Assembly (NCBI GenBank): GCA_030734395.1
Contig: JAUZTG010000042.1
Location: forward strand, 744,001-808,000
Direction of reading: 5' to 3'
DNA from: Sarocladium kiliense
Lineage: Eukaryota; Ascomycota; Sordariomycetes; Hypocreales; Sarocladiaceae
Length of the DNA stretch: 64,000 nt
Shown here: positions 32,352 through 42,291 of the stretch, piece by piece
How positions within the stretch are numbered: the stretch's first letter is position 1
Layout: every line of letters starts with the position of its first letter
The notes under the pieces: generated by a model
The model's database searches: none
What the model was told of the DNA's origin: nothing
The model's input: only the letters and a program-made list of their open reading frames with translations
Position numbers and translations under genes: made by a program

Positions 32352-33842
32352 CTACTCCCGGTCATCTTCGTCGGAGGTCAACGTGACAAAGGGAGGAGAA
32401 CCTCCGAATATACCGTGTGGGTCATATTTCTTCCTCAAATCCATAAGAAAGTCATATTTGCGACCATAAACATTCCTCAAAGAATTTTGACCTGGTGGCG
32501 TCAGGTTGACGTAGGTGCTTGGCAGTATGTTAGCCTGGTCAGTGCAACGCATGGCGTTCATGAACCTCTTGTGCCAGTCTCCTGTAATCTTGAGACTCTC
32601 CTTGGATGTAGCACCGCCCATGAACTCCAGCATAAAATGAGGTTCCGTTACTGAAAAGGACGAAGCCTTTGCGTCCTCTTTAGACCCTGCCCTGGTGCTG
32701 TGGATTGCGAACCCGGCTCCAAGCTCGTCCGGCATAATGTCGATATACTCGGCAATGACATCAATGACCTCTTCGGTCAGTGAGTAGAGGTTCATTGTGC
32801 CCATATTGCCAATCATGCCAGGCTGGACAAAGTTATGTCTGAAGTCATCAGTTGCACCAGCATGCGTGGTCTTTCTCGCCGTCTTGTAGACAAACGGGCC
32901 GAGCTTCGTGATCTTCTCAATCTCCTTCCAGCCAAGCTCCTGATCTTCATGAAGCCACATGACGTGAACGAAGGGCGCTTTTCTCAGTGGTGTGACAAGG
33001 AAAAGCGGTCCCATGTATAGGCCTTCGGATGGGGGTCGCAAGAACTGTCGCTGCGTCTCGCGGCAAATGTTGGCTACCGTAGCTTTTGTGTCCGATTCTT
33101 CAAAGATGATATGGCCAGAAAGCAACTTTAAACGTTAGCATGTTCCTGATTAAGACGCGTCGATGGTGAAGGAATAACTCACACTTCCAAGTGGGTGCAC
33201 TTTGATTGTCAGTTCAACAATGACGCCAAAGGCTCCTCCTGCTCCCCGGATACCTTTGAGAAGATCGAAGTCTGCCTCAAGAATGCGGCCGCGCCAATCA
33301 ACAACTTTAGCTCCAATAATTGCTTCGTGCCCAAGTCCGTACAACCAAGAAAATGGCCCATATCCTCCATACGAAGCCCATCCAACGTAGCCGATAGGAG
33401 GGACCATTCCCGTCACGGTAGATACGCCTTTGCTCTGCAATGCTTCAATGAGCTGCTCGGAGATGATCCCACCTCCAATCCTTGCAGTTTGCGCTTCCTG
33501 GTCAGCTTCGCAGAAGGAAATGGATCGCATGTCAATGCAAACAGTATTCGCCACTTGCGACTTCCCGAAGAGATTGTTACCCCCTGACCGCACAGTGAAG
33601 GGAGTCTTGCTGGCCACAAGGTAAATGATGAGCTGTGAGACCTGCCTGGCATTTTGAGGACGAACGACAGCGAGAGGTGTCCCGTTGTTGTTCAAGAATC
33701 CCAGGCTGGTAAGTTCGGCGAAATCCGGAGACGATGGGACGGCATAATGGATACCTTTCTGGTTCTTCAGGAAGACTTCCAGATCCTGCTGGCCCATGTT
33801 CTGTCCGTCGTTGGATAGATGCTCGGAAAGATTCTCGCCCAT
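32352..33842 (-). CDS. FAD-linked oxidoreductase, BBE-like, cytosolic form
   Basis: Two exons (33183-33842, 32352-33125) with a 57-nt intron that has the branch site GCTAACG just before the acceptor; 477 residues. The PCMH FAD domain is clear: VVRPQNARQVSQLIIYL, FTVRSGGNN, ARIGGGII, GYGPFSWLYGLG. The BBE C-terminal motif PSTYVNLTP...RKKYDPHGIF is present. Both residues that tether FAD are missing: RSGGNN has Asn for His, and the GMVPPIGYVG segment has no Cys, so the flavin should be non-covalent. No signal peptide, unlike the relative at 25665. It is the first member of the 32-48 kb cluster and has two exact copies of TTCCCCGGAA 220-305 bp upstream. An in-frame non-ATG stretch lies further upstream; 33842 is the first ATG. 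Confidence 0.9.
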
Positions 33843-34065
33843 TGTGCCTGGCTTGTGCAAGGTAAAATCTACACGTTTCTCGACAGATAAAGATGAATAG
33901 GGTCCCAATGGAGATAAGTATTTTTCTATATAGTTGAATCATGTGCAAGGACTACTCTTATACTCCTGATCCTGTACTGTTACTAATGAGTCCGCGACAC
34001 AAGAAGCTTGCAACACAACCCTGTTCATTCAGCCTAGCTCCGGCAACCAAAGTCACAGTTGACGG

Positions 34066-34147
34066 TTCCCCGGAATGTATGCGGGGTACAGAGCTCAACT
34101 TTTCGACCCCATGCTCTCCAAACGCGATCGTTATAGGTTCCGGGGAA
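34066..34147. promoter_or_regulatory. Inverted pair of TTCCCCGGAA sites upstream of the FAD oxidoreductase
   Basis: TTCCCCGGAA at 34066-34075 and its reverse complement TTCCGGGGAA at 34138-34147. The same 10-mer recurs at 39130-39180. It contains CCGG, and zinc-cluster regulators contact CGG halves. The rest of the gap 33843-34531 shows no gene. Confidence 0.65.
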
Positions 34148-34531
34148 CAAGCCACATGAGACGCTACGGCACCATCGGCCCCTCGGACTCCCGCTGGCCG
34201 ACTTTCATCTACCGAGCCCGAGATAGGGTCGGAAGAGCTCGGTGGCTAATTGCACACACAATCCCGCGTTTCGCCCTTTCGCTATCTTACCTTAAGAGCG
34301 AAGTCGTTGGGGATCGAATAGTTCTTCGTTGAGAGAGTCCGACGTTGAAAGACATCGTCTGTCTACTTTCTCTCCGTTGTTTGTACGTCGACTTGCCTAC
34401 ACGATTCATGACACTCATTGTATTGTTATCGCACAGCCTTCATGAGAAGTTAGAATAGAACGTTTGCGAAAAGTTTATCTTTAGTCTCAAGGCAGTGAGA
34501 ACCTTCTCGACGGAAGCCATCAGAGCCGAAA

Positions 34532-37180
34532 TCACATCGTGACGTGACCTAGAACTAGGCTCTGCGCTGATGACAGAATCTCCTCAAACGTCCTGCGCAA
34601 GCTAGTTTGACTTCCGGTTTCTGGCATAATGCGACCAAGTTGCAGGGCCCCCGCACGTAGATTCTCCAGGTCGGCTCGCGCAGATAGGTTCGTGGGCTCC
34701 TTAGAGATTCGTCGGTATAATGTCATTGTTGCGGCCATGCAGTTGGCTAACTGAAAGCTTGGGTGCAGATTAGTCTCCTAGTTCCGCTACAAACATCAAT
34801 ATATTTCTGGTGTAATCTCTTACCTTAGCAAGAAAAGCTGTTTCGTTGGGCATAAGTCGCCGACGCTTGATAGCTTGGTGTCAATGGTCCTTGTCCGTAT
34901 TTTTAAGGTGCAAAGTATGTAGAGGAAACATACCTATTCAACGCTCTGATAAAAGATCGTGCCGCATCAACACACAAGATTTCGCTTCCCCGAATTCGGC
35001 TTGTAGGATTGTTGATGCTGCCTGCTAGACATGGTTGCAATGATAAGGCAGCCCAGTGAACCGAGCGTAGGAGGTTGAAGTACTCAAGATGCAGAAAAAG
35101 CACAAGCAGGTGTTTGGAAGAGTCAACCAGGATCGGATGATCTGGCCTGCATGTAAGAGGTAAGTTATCCCTCCAAAGGATCAGAGCTTCGTCAATCCTG
35201 CTAATGCTGTCCAGTTTCGACGCAGTGAAGGTACTCGATGTGATGGCGTTGCAGAAGCGATTCTGTATTTGGCTCAGCTGGTAGATCCATGATTGAATCT
35301 GGGGGGTACTGGGAAACGAGACGTCGCCACCATCTTCAAGTTCTGCGATAAAGGTATCCTGACCCAGGGTTGCATTCTCCGATATACCTGGCGGTCGGCC
35401 ATGAGACAATGAAAGCCCTCTATCCATTGCTGTGAGCATAGATATACAGCTAGTCCTTAGAAGAGGGAGAGCTTACGCATCAAGGCATATTGTTACTGAC
35501 CAGAGGCGTGAGCGCAACTGGCGCTGCACATCGCTGAGTTTAGTATCTTGCGTACTGTTCACATGAAGCCCCAGGGACTGGCCAACACGGATAGCATGGC
35601 CGCACATGATCCATGCCACTCCATTCTTGCCAAGGTACAGTAGATATAGTATCTATGCGAGTCAGGGTAAATGATGATGTATGAAGATAGAGGCTGCGTA
35701 CATGGAGAAGCACAGTCTGAACAGAGGCTTCGCTTGGGGTTTCAAAGCAGAGGTGAATCATCGATCTCGCCTGGGCGTATTCATCGTCGCATGAACCTTG
35801 GATTTCTGTCTCTGCCATTTTCGTTTTTCGATTGCTCAGACGGCCGATGGACACTATGATGAAGAAGATAGCAAAGTCGTGGACTGTCATTGAAGATCTC
35901 GCCGACGTAAAGAACGAGGGAATTTGAGCAACGATCTCCGCTTCATCGACAATAGGGTAAAGAAGATTGATAGTAGATAAGTAACCTGATGTTCAGATAT
36001 GAAGGAGAGAATTTAGCGGCCGTGGATCGGAGTTGGACCAACCAGGGCATGCTTTCTCACCTTTCACGCACTCCATAGCGTGGTCTTGCTGAGGCAACTT
36101 GAGTTTAGAGGTGTCAAAGCTCGAAGGCAGCCAGACCTCATCCTTGTTGGGTCCAGACTCAATGAAGAGCCCAAGGGAGCTGTCATCTGGAAGGAGAAAT
36201 TGACTCTCGCGAGCATTTCGCAGGCATGTTGCTAGAGTGGCGCCAGTTGAGCAGAGGCCTGAATGAGAGGGGAAAATGGGAATTGTCAGCAACCCCAACT
36301 TAGGTACAGACTCTTGAGGAACTATTTACCAGTATAATTGACTACCGTTTCGTCCGTACGAACAAAGGCTCCGAGTCCGGGCGACAGCTGTGAGGCTAAC
36401 TGACCGTAGGTGGCTGTGACGAGCTGAATCGTGCTCACTCTACTGCTCATGGCATCTGGCAAGTTCCGGAACGAATACTGATGCTCGGTGTTCCAAAGGT
36501 GACCATCAAGCGCAGGATCGATCGCACCTAGGAATATACTGTCTAGTTGCGTTAACGCATTAAGGTTGGCAGGCCCATCCATGGGCATGTCGAAAAGCGG
36601 TCCGTGGCCCACATCCCAAGGGAGCCTCGCAGCCTTGTCGACGCTTTCGCGCTCCTCGAATAGCTTGCCTTCGGGATCTTGGTCAGAGTCTGGACTGAAG
36701 AGGCTGTACTGTGACTGCGACTGCCATTGCTGCTGCTGTTGCTGCTGTCGTCGCAAAGACACTGTTGTGGCGTCCGTAGGGCCTTGGATGGTACCTAGAT
36801 TCTCGATTATGGATGCTGCCTCTGACTGTGTCACGGCTCTCCTTCTCCTGGATGTTTTTGACGAAGCTCTGAGACTGGTGCGTGTCTGTCGACTTGACAC
36901 GAAGGACATGGCGCTGCTGGGCTCCCCTGATGTACATTCTACATCGTAGAGTCGGCAATTCATGCAAGGGTGTGCGCCCGAAGTGCATTTGAGCTGCCAG
37001 TTAACAAGATAGTCAGTGCGTAGTCTTATGCTAAAGAACTTGAAGCAGACTGCATATGATAAATGCCGATCGATAAGGAGGAGCAATCTTACGCGCTTTG
37101 CCCGACAATAATCGCACGCTCGCGAAGACCTTTTTGGGCCCGGGCCGCCGAGCTTGGCTAAACGGTGCGTGTCCCGTCAT
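34532..37180 (-). CDS. Zn2Cys6 transcription factor, probable cluster regulator, N-terminus out of frame
   Basis: At least eight exons: about 37093-37180, 36330-36993, 36061-36258, 35702-35985, 35501-35652, about 34930-35455, 34824-34865, 34532-34750. The zinc cluster CDYC-RAKRLK-C-TSGAHP-C-MN-C-RLYDVE-C is formed across intron 1 and is complete. A glutamine run, a basic patch (SRRRR) and the fungal transcription factor domain follow (PIVDEAEI, IRVGQSLGLH, MDRGLSLSHGRPPG, ALQLGRIMPE). Two oddities: the only nearby ATG (37180) encodes a natural-looking start, MTGHAPFSQARRPG, but is one base out of frame with the zinc cluster across a CCCGGGCCC run; and the exon 6 donor must be GTTTCC, not the stronger GTATGT 4 bases earlier, to keep phase. 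A copy of TCCGGGGAA lies 150 bp upstream, suggesting auto-regulation. Confidence 0.8.
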
Positions 37181-37327
37181 GACGTTCTAACGGAGTTCCA
37201 TATGACTGGAGCGGCAGAACGAACAAGCGAACAAAGTCTGGTCAAGAAGCAATAACACAGGAAGCATTCACCTCACCGACAGTCTAGAGGTTGCCAAAGA
37301 GGGACAGAGGGAACTGCCGACCGGAAG

Positions 37328-37337
37328 ATCCGGGGAA
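37328..37337. promoter_or_regulatory. Near-match (ATCCGGGGAA) to the cluster motif upstream of the regulator
   Basis: Nine of ten bases match TTCCGGGGAA. It is 148 bp before the proposed start of the Zn2Cys6 gene. The rest of 37181-37644 holds no gene. Confidence 0.45.
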
Positions 37338-37644
37338 GCTGCGCTAGTAAACCAGGTACCGTTGCTGTATGCTCGTCGAACCCCACGATTTCCCGCACAT
37401 ACCGATTGAAATGTCGATTGCTTCATCCGTATTTATTAGAGAGTTTGCCTGTTCTAGTTTCTAATCGTCAAAGAAAGATATTGGCGCTTCTGAATGGCTT
37501 CCAGTGCTGACGGGCTCGTTTGCGTGACTACTCCTTTCGAACATAGTCCCTCCCACTCCAGGGCTTACTGCAAGACTCTGCTTATAGTATACTGTATAGA
37601 GAAATGTATTTATGGAAGAGATTCTGGCATCTATAAGTAGTCGC

Positions 37645-38766
37645 TTAGAGATCCTGGCTTTGGTAGCTGGACCTCAGCACCCTTTCTAGAAACTTGAACC
37701 CTTGTAGCTGAGCCTCCCACGTTGCAGATCCCTTTTCCATCTTCCCCAGAAACGTATGAGGCTCACCAGCCACAGGTGATCATCTCGTGCTGTACTCCGT
37801 TCTCCCGGATCAACGAGGCAAACCTAGCGCTCAAATGTATGGGGACCAGTACATCTGCATCTCCATGCACAATGGCAGTAGGCGGCCAAGTACGTCTCAC
37901 GTTCAAAGCCGGGTCAATGAGATGTAACTCTTCAGGAAACTTTGGCCATATCGTCCGCAACACTCGGCCGTTTGCAATTGCTTGCATCACGAACGCAGTT
38001 CGTCTCGTGTCATGGTTCGTTGCATCGGCTGTAGTAGTGGAACCTCGGTCATCTTGGCCCTCGAGTGATACACCTCCGATGAATATTTCTTTCTCTTCGA
38101 ACAATGCCTCAAACGCTCTCTGCGGAAGTGGAGGCGGAAGCCGACTTAGAAGGGCCGGGATTGGCTGCTGCCATGCTGCGTCGTCGTAGCATTTGGGGCC
38201 GTAGAAGTCGAGAATGGCCAGCGGCGGCTTCTCGACGTCCCATGCCTATTGCAATAGCGAACAGTTAGACATGATTTACGCACAACTGCGCATGGCACGA
38301 GTTACGGGTGACTTGATCAAGCAAAGCGTTGTCCCTTTTCACATACCAAGCACAACGCCAAGCTACCTCCAGCTGATGCCCCCATGGCCATGATGCGCTG
38401 CTGGTCTGGCTTTGGACAGTCTTTCGGCCCGAACTCTGTGAGAGCTTTGGCCAGTCCCCCGTCTTGAGACCAACGGAGAAGATCACGGGCATCTGTGATT
38501 GGGCCTTCCAGGAGGTCAACGCCAGGACAGAGACGATACTCGGCAGAGAGTACAATCCAGCCCAAGCCTAGGCAGTGTTGTATCTGGTCTGCATTGTTCA
38601 TTGCGGCATGGCCCAGCATGAAGCCTCCTCCGTGAAGGTCAATGAGAACTGGTGCAAGGCCATTACTGTCGGGTGCACAGCGATGCGGAACGTGGATGTC
38701 TGTTGGTATTCCCACTCCGTTGACAACCTTGTAAGGAACGCGTAATGTTCCAGAAGACATTGCCAT
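37645..38766 (-). pseudogene. Alpha/beta hydrolase (HSL/carboxylesterase type) with a C-terminal frameshift
   Basis: Exons 38347-38766 and 37645-38245, a 101-nt intron. The fold-3 hydrolase signatures are intact: oxyanion motif LHGGGFMLG, nucleophile elbow GASAGG, and HGDADVLVP with the acid residue. The frame then hits TGA at 37763-37765 right after HEMITCGW. One base (the A at 37774, or a neighbour) appears to be inserted: without it the frame reads on through GEPHTF, which carries the catalytic His, and ends properly at 37645. As written the protein would be 300 residues and lack its catalytic histidine. It would hydrolyse an ester; in this cluster a depside from flavonol cleavage is an attractive but unproven substrate. 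It is divergent from the cupin gene across three regulatory sites. Confidence 0.8.
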
Positions 38767-39129
38767 GGTAGGAACAGGCCGTAGAAACGGGGAAACCGCT
38801 TGGAGTCTGAAGATGGAAAGCCGACTATGTTAGAAGGAGAGGTGAAAGCATCTAGTCCTGAGTTCTCGACTTATTACTAGGCGCACACATTCGACTGAGC
38901 ATTACTATTAGTTGCATCACACTTTCCAGTGCCTAAGCTCGCGCCAGTCTGGAGTCACGTTAAGTTTGGTTCGGTCACTTCCAGCATATTGGTGAGACAT
39001 CCGGTCGGAAAAGCGAAATCCGTGTCGCTATCCGGTTCACTTGTCGCGTTGTGCCTCCCCGAATAGTCCGAACGGTAATTAATTCTGTCGCACCGATGTG
39101 AACGAGGTTCCGGCGGCGACTGTAGTCAG

Positions 39130-39180
39130 TTCCCCGGAACGCCGTCTCTATTGTTCCCCGGAATCTCTGGTTCCCCGGAA
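39130..39180. promoter_or_regulatory. Three exact TTCCCCGGAA sites in the divergent hydrolase/cupin promoter
   Basis: Copies at 39130-39139, 39154-39163 and 39171-39180, all in the same orientation, 364-414 bp before the hydrolase and 295-345 bp before the cupin. Two are extended to GTTCCCCGGAAC. Three copies in 51 bp is far from chance for a 10-mer. The rest of 38767-39474 shows no gene. Confidence 0.75.
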
Positions 39181-39474
39181 CGCTCAAGCTGTCATTTCAC
39201 ACCGCTCATTAGCGCACTGGTTCAAGAAACCCTGTAGTCGGTGTCCTTGCAATTGCCGAATGAGCGACTGTCTGGTCGAAGTCCGTGCAAGTCAGGATGG
39301 AGAGCTGGCTAAATAGATGCCATTCACTCTGGTAGTAGTAAACGTTGTTCCCAGATTGCTAGAGAATTCACAACGCCTCTTCATTCAGCGGAACGAAGTA
39401 GAACTCCCAGCACAGATTCCCACATTTACTCTATTGTTGATCGCCTTTCAGCCGATCACCCGGACTCAGCGATC

Positions 39475-40613
39475 ATGTCCATCGAAAAGCTCGCCGTCCC
39501 ACCAGGCCACTCGAAGCCCTATATTATCGAGACGCACGGAGGCGAGACAATGTCTCTTCCTGGAACTAAAAGCTCTATCCGGGTTCTTGCATCGTCTAGG
39601 GAAACAGACGGGAAAATGTCCGTCTTCCATATGGACGGCATAACTGGAGACCCAGCGGGATGGCACTTCCACAACAGGGCACACGATGTTTTCCTCTGCA
39701 CCCAGGCGCAGATGATTGTTTCCGCAGGAGAGCAAGCTAGAGTCCTCAGTCCCGGTGACTTTGCTTATGTGCCACCGGTAAGTCTTCCTATCAACTCCGC
39801 ACCGATCCATGAAGAGACTGTCCAGAGACTTATACAGAGGTGGTGAATGGCAGAAAGTCATCCACCAACCACAGCTCATCGGGGCATACAACGAAACCGT
39901 GGGCCTCGTTACTCCAGGAGATTGGCTCGACTTCTTCCGCTTCATTTCCGCCGATCACGATGGGGTCCTCGCCCCAGAATTTGACAATACCGATACAATG
40001 GCCGCTTTGTTCCCCAAATTCCGCGAAATCAAGGAAAAGTACGATGTTGTGTTCACGCCTGGGTACCAGGGTGGCGAGGTCACTGAGTGGACAGATGAGG
40101 ACTCCAAGCTACCAGACGGAACGCAGGCATACTATCTCAAGGCCAACACCGGTCCTCGGTACATCATGGGTGGCGTGCTCTCCCGGCCCTTCATCACTAC
40201 GAAACAGTGTGACGGACAGTTCGCCGTAACCAGCATCGAATCGAGTAGTCGTTTCGACAATCCGATTCTGGGCGGCGGATGGCGGCGGATTCTCTTTCGC
40301 AAAGACGCATCAAGTCTACTACATGCATGATGGTGCTATTCGGATTACCATTCAGGGCCAGTCCAGTGAAGTGCGGTCTGGTGAGAGTGTCTTCGTCCCT
40401 GCAGGCTCGGAGACAAGGGTCGAGTTTCTGGACAAGTACATGCGCTTCTGGGCTTACTCAAGCGGCGATGGCCTCGACGCGTTGATTTCCCAGGGAGGGG
40501 ACTCGGGGAAGGGTGTCATCGTGCCTGACGAGGCACCGGCCGTGGATCACGTAAAGGTGAAGTCTGCTGCTAAAGCACTGAATGTGGTGCTTAGTCTCAA
40601 CTCCGATCTCTAA
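39475..40613 (+). pseudogene. Quercetinase-like bicupin dioxygenase disrupted by a 10-bp duplication
   Basis: Exon 1 is 39475-39777; exon 2 starts 39854 after a 76-nt intron. The family is the fungal flavonol 2,4-dioxygenase (quercetinase) bicupin. The N-terminal cupin has metal-ligand positions H64-x-H66-x4-D71 and, after the intron, VPPKVIHQ with the last His. The usual Glu ligand is Asp here. The C-terminal cupin (HQVYYMHDGAIRITIQG to FWAYSSG) is intact but in another frame: GGCGGCGGAT is repeated exactly at 40271-40280 and 40281-40290, shifting the frame. Deleting one copy would restore a continuous bicupin of about 350 residues. As written, translation ends after a short false tail at 40330, so the gene is probably inactive. 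It would cleave the heterocyclic ring of flavonols, releasing carbon monoxide and a depside. Confidence 0.8.
40271..40290 (+). repeat. Exact 10-bp tandem duplication inside the cupin gene
   Basis: Two identical adjacent copies of GGCGGCGGAT. The reading frame before and after differs by exactly one base, as expected from a 10-bp insertion. Confidence 0.9.
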
Positions 40614-40790
40614 ACTCGGGTAATGATAGCAAGATAGATGGTTGCTCTGCTAAGACAGTGGTCAAGATATATCTAGCCAGATTGGTACGCACTAGGAGAT
40701 CCCCATTCACAGTAGCTCACAAGGTTAAGAAGGTGGATTCCTATGTTATACAGTAGGCTACAAACACTCTAAAGACGTCAAGTTCGCTGC

Positions 40791-41748
40791 TTATTGGGAC
40801 AGCCAAAAGTCAAACCACTCTACAATCCCTTTGAGTGACTGTTCCTTCACGTATCCTGCAATCCTATGATCAGCCCGGTACTGCTAACAGTGTCACGAAC
40901 GAGTTGACATACGTTGATAAGGGTCTTTTGGGTCACCTCTAAGAGCAAACCCATGCTCGACACTCGAGAAGAGTTGCAGCTGCCAGGTCTTTTTACCATT
41001 TTGCAAGATGTCCAAAGCCCTGCGTCTTGACGGGAGATCAAAGGTATGATCGACTTCTGAGCATGACAGGAACAATGGCTCTAACGCGAGTATTAGCTGC
41101 GTTCCCATACTGCAAACTGAGGAACAGCCAACCTACTCTGTACTTTGTGGAAATGGGATTCCTTAAGGAAAGCGGGGTGTGCAAAGGCTCCAACGGTAAC
41201 TGTGTCCTTTGCGAGCTCGTCACAGACGTAGGGTGCTCCAAAGCAGTATCCAACGCATGCATACTTTGTCTGGGGAGTGCCAAACTGCGTCTTCACAGCA
41301 TCAACCCACGTAGGCACCTTCTCATCTGCGAAAGCCATGTGCTTCCGCTTCCAGGCTTCGTAGTCGAAGTCGGGATCGCTGTTGTCGTGACGGTTCTTCC
41401 TATGCTTCCATACGGGATCCTGTTCCTTGAGTCAGCTAGAATGTCATAGTAAGGCATTGGACAGTGACTTACACCACGAAAGTAATCCAAGCCTAACACC
41501 AGATACCCGGCATCGGCGAATCCATCCATGATGAGCAAGCCATTGGGGAACATTCCCCAGACGTCAGGAAAGTATAGAAGAATGTGCCCATTGGCCTTGT
41601 CTGAAGGGGGTTCTGAGATATAGGTGTCGACACCAACCACATCGATGAAGGTACCTCGAGACTTGCCCTCGTGCAGTGTGCCCTTCAGACAGCATGCACC
41701 ACTGGGCTTCGCCAGGTACTGATCTTCGCTTGAGCCAAGGGAGCCCAT
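40791..41748 (-). CDS. Dienelactone hydrolase family protein
   Basis: Four exons (41473-41748, 41144-41419, 40913-41096, 40791-40855) give 266 residues with closed phases. The triad is complete: nucleophile C151 in GYCFGAPY, D200 in SEVDHTF, H232 in SSVEHGF. The DYFRGDPVWKHRKNR segment is typical of the fungal branch. Dienelactone hydrolases open lactones made by ring cleavage of aromatics; fungal members also act on other esters and lactones. The gene is divergent from the DAL5-type permease and shares a 540-bp upstream region with CCCCGGA/TCCGGGG cores, placing it in the putative catabolic cluster. Unlike its neighbours it shows no lesion. Confidence 0.92.
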
Positions 41749-41966
41749 GTTTTGTTCGAAACTTGAGGTCTTTTGCCGTGTTTTCAGTCGTAGAAAGGTG
41801 GTCTATGAGACGATGTGGCACGAAGGGCGGGTGCGCGCTGTTGCAGATGCATATCCATCGAGAATTGGATAGCTATCAATAACTTCCTCATGTTGCACTA
41901 CACGGGTCTTTCCACCGGGGCAATAACAATGACCCCATATACAATCTTGCCACTCCGACTTCGCGA

Positions 41967-42090
41967 TCCGGGGTCTTGCAGCGGCCTGTCGCTTTTTCGG
42001 CGAAAAGCCGCTCGGTGCATTCCCGAGGACGATCTGGGGCTGATTACCGACTAAGAGGATCAATAGCGTGCACATATGCGGAGCCCCGGA
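41967..42090. promoter_or_regulatory. CCCCGGA and TCCGGGG cores in the divergent DLH/MFS promoter
   Basis: TCCGGGG at 41967-41973 and CCCCGGA at 42084-42090, opposite orientations, 220-340 bp from both start codons. They match only the 7-bp core of the cluster motif, so support is weaker than at 39130. No gene elsewhere in 41749-42291. Confidence 0.4.
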
Positions 42091-42291
42091 TTTCTCTCCA
42101 GACCCTCTTCCTCGTCACCTGCAGTCATGTTTATTGGAATAGCCTTGAGAGGCCAAGGAAGATAAAGCTGGCCGGATCTGTCCTTGTCGAAGCCCCCATC
42201 GATCATCTTTCGCCCCCGCCCCCCTCGCAGTCTGTACCACTACAAGTCAATCTTCTTCCAAGACTTCACGTTCACTGTTTTCCTTATCAGA

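Noticed and set aside
22800..32352. Classical secondary-metabolite cluster around the FAD oxidoreductase and SDR
   Set aside because: No PKS, NRPS, terpene synthase or other backbone enzyme is present, and the genes share no evident motif.
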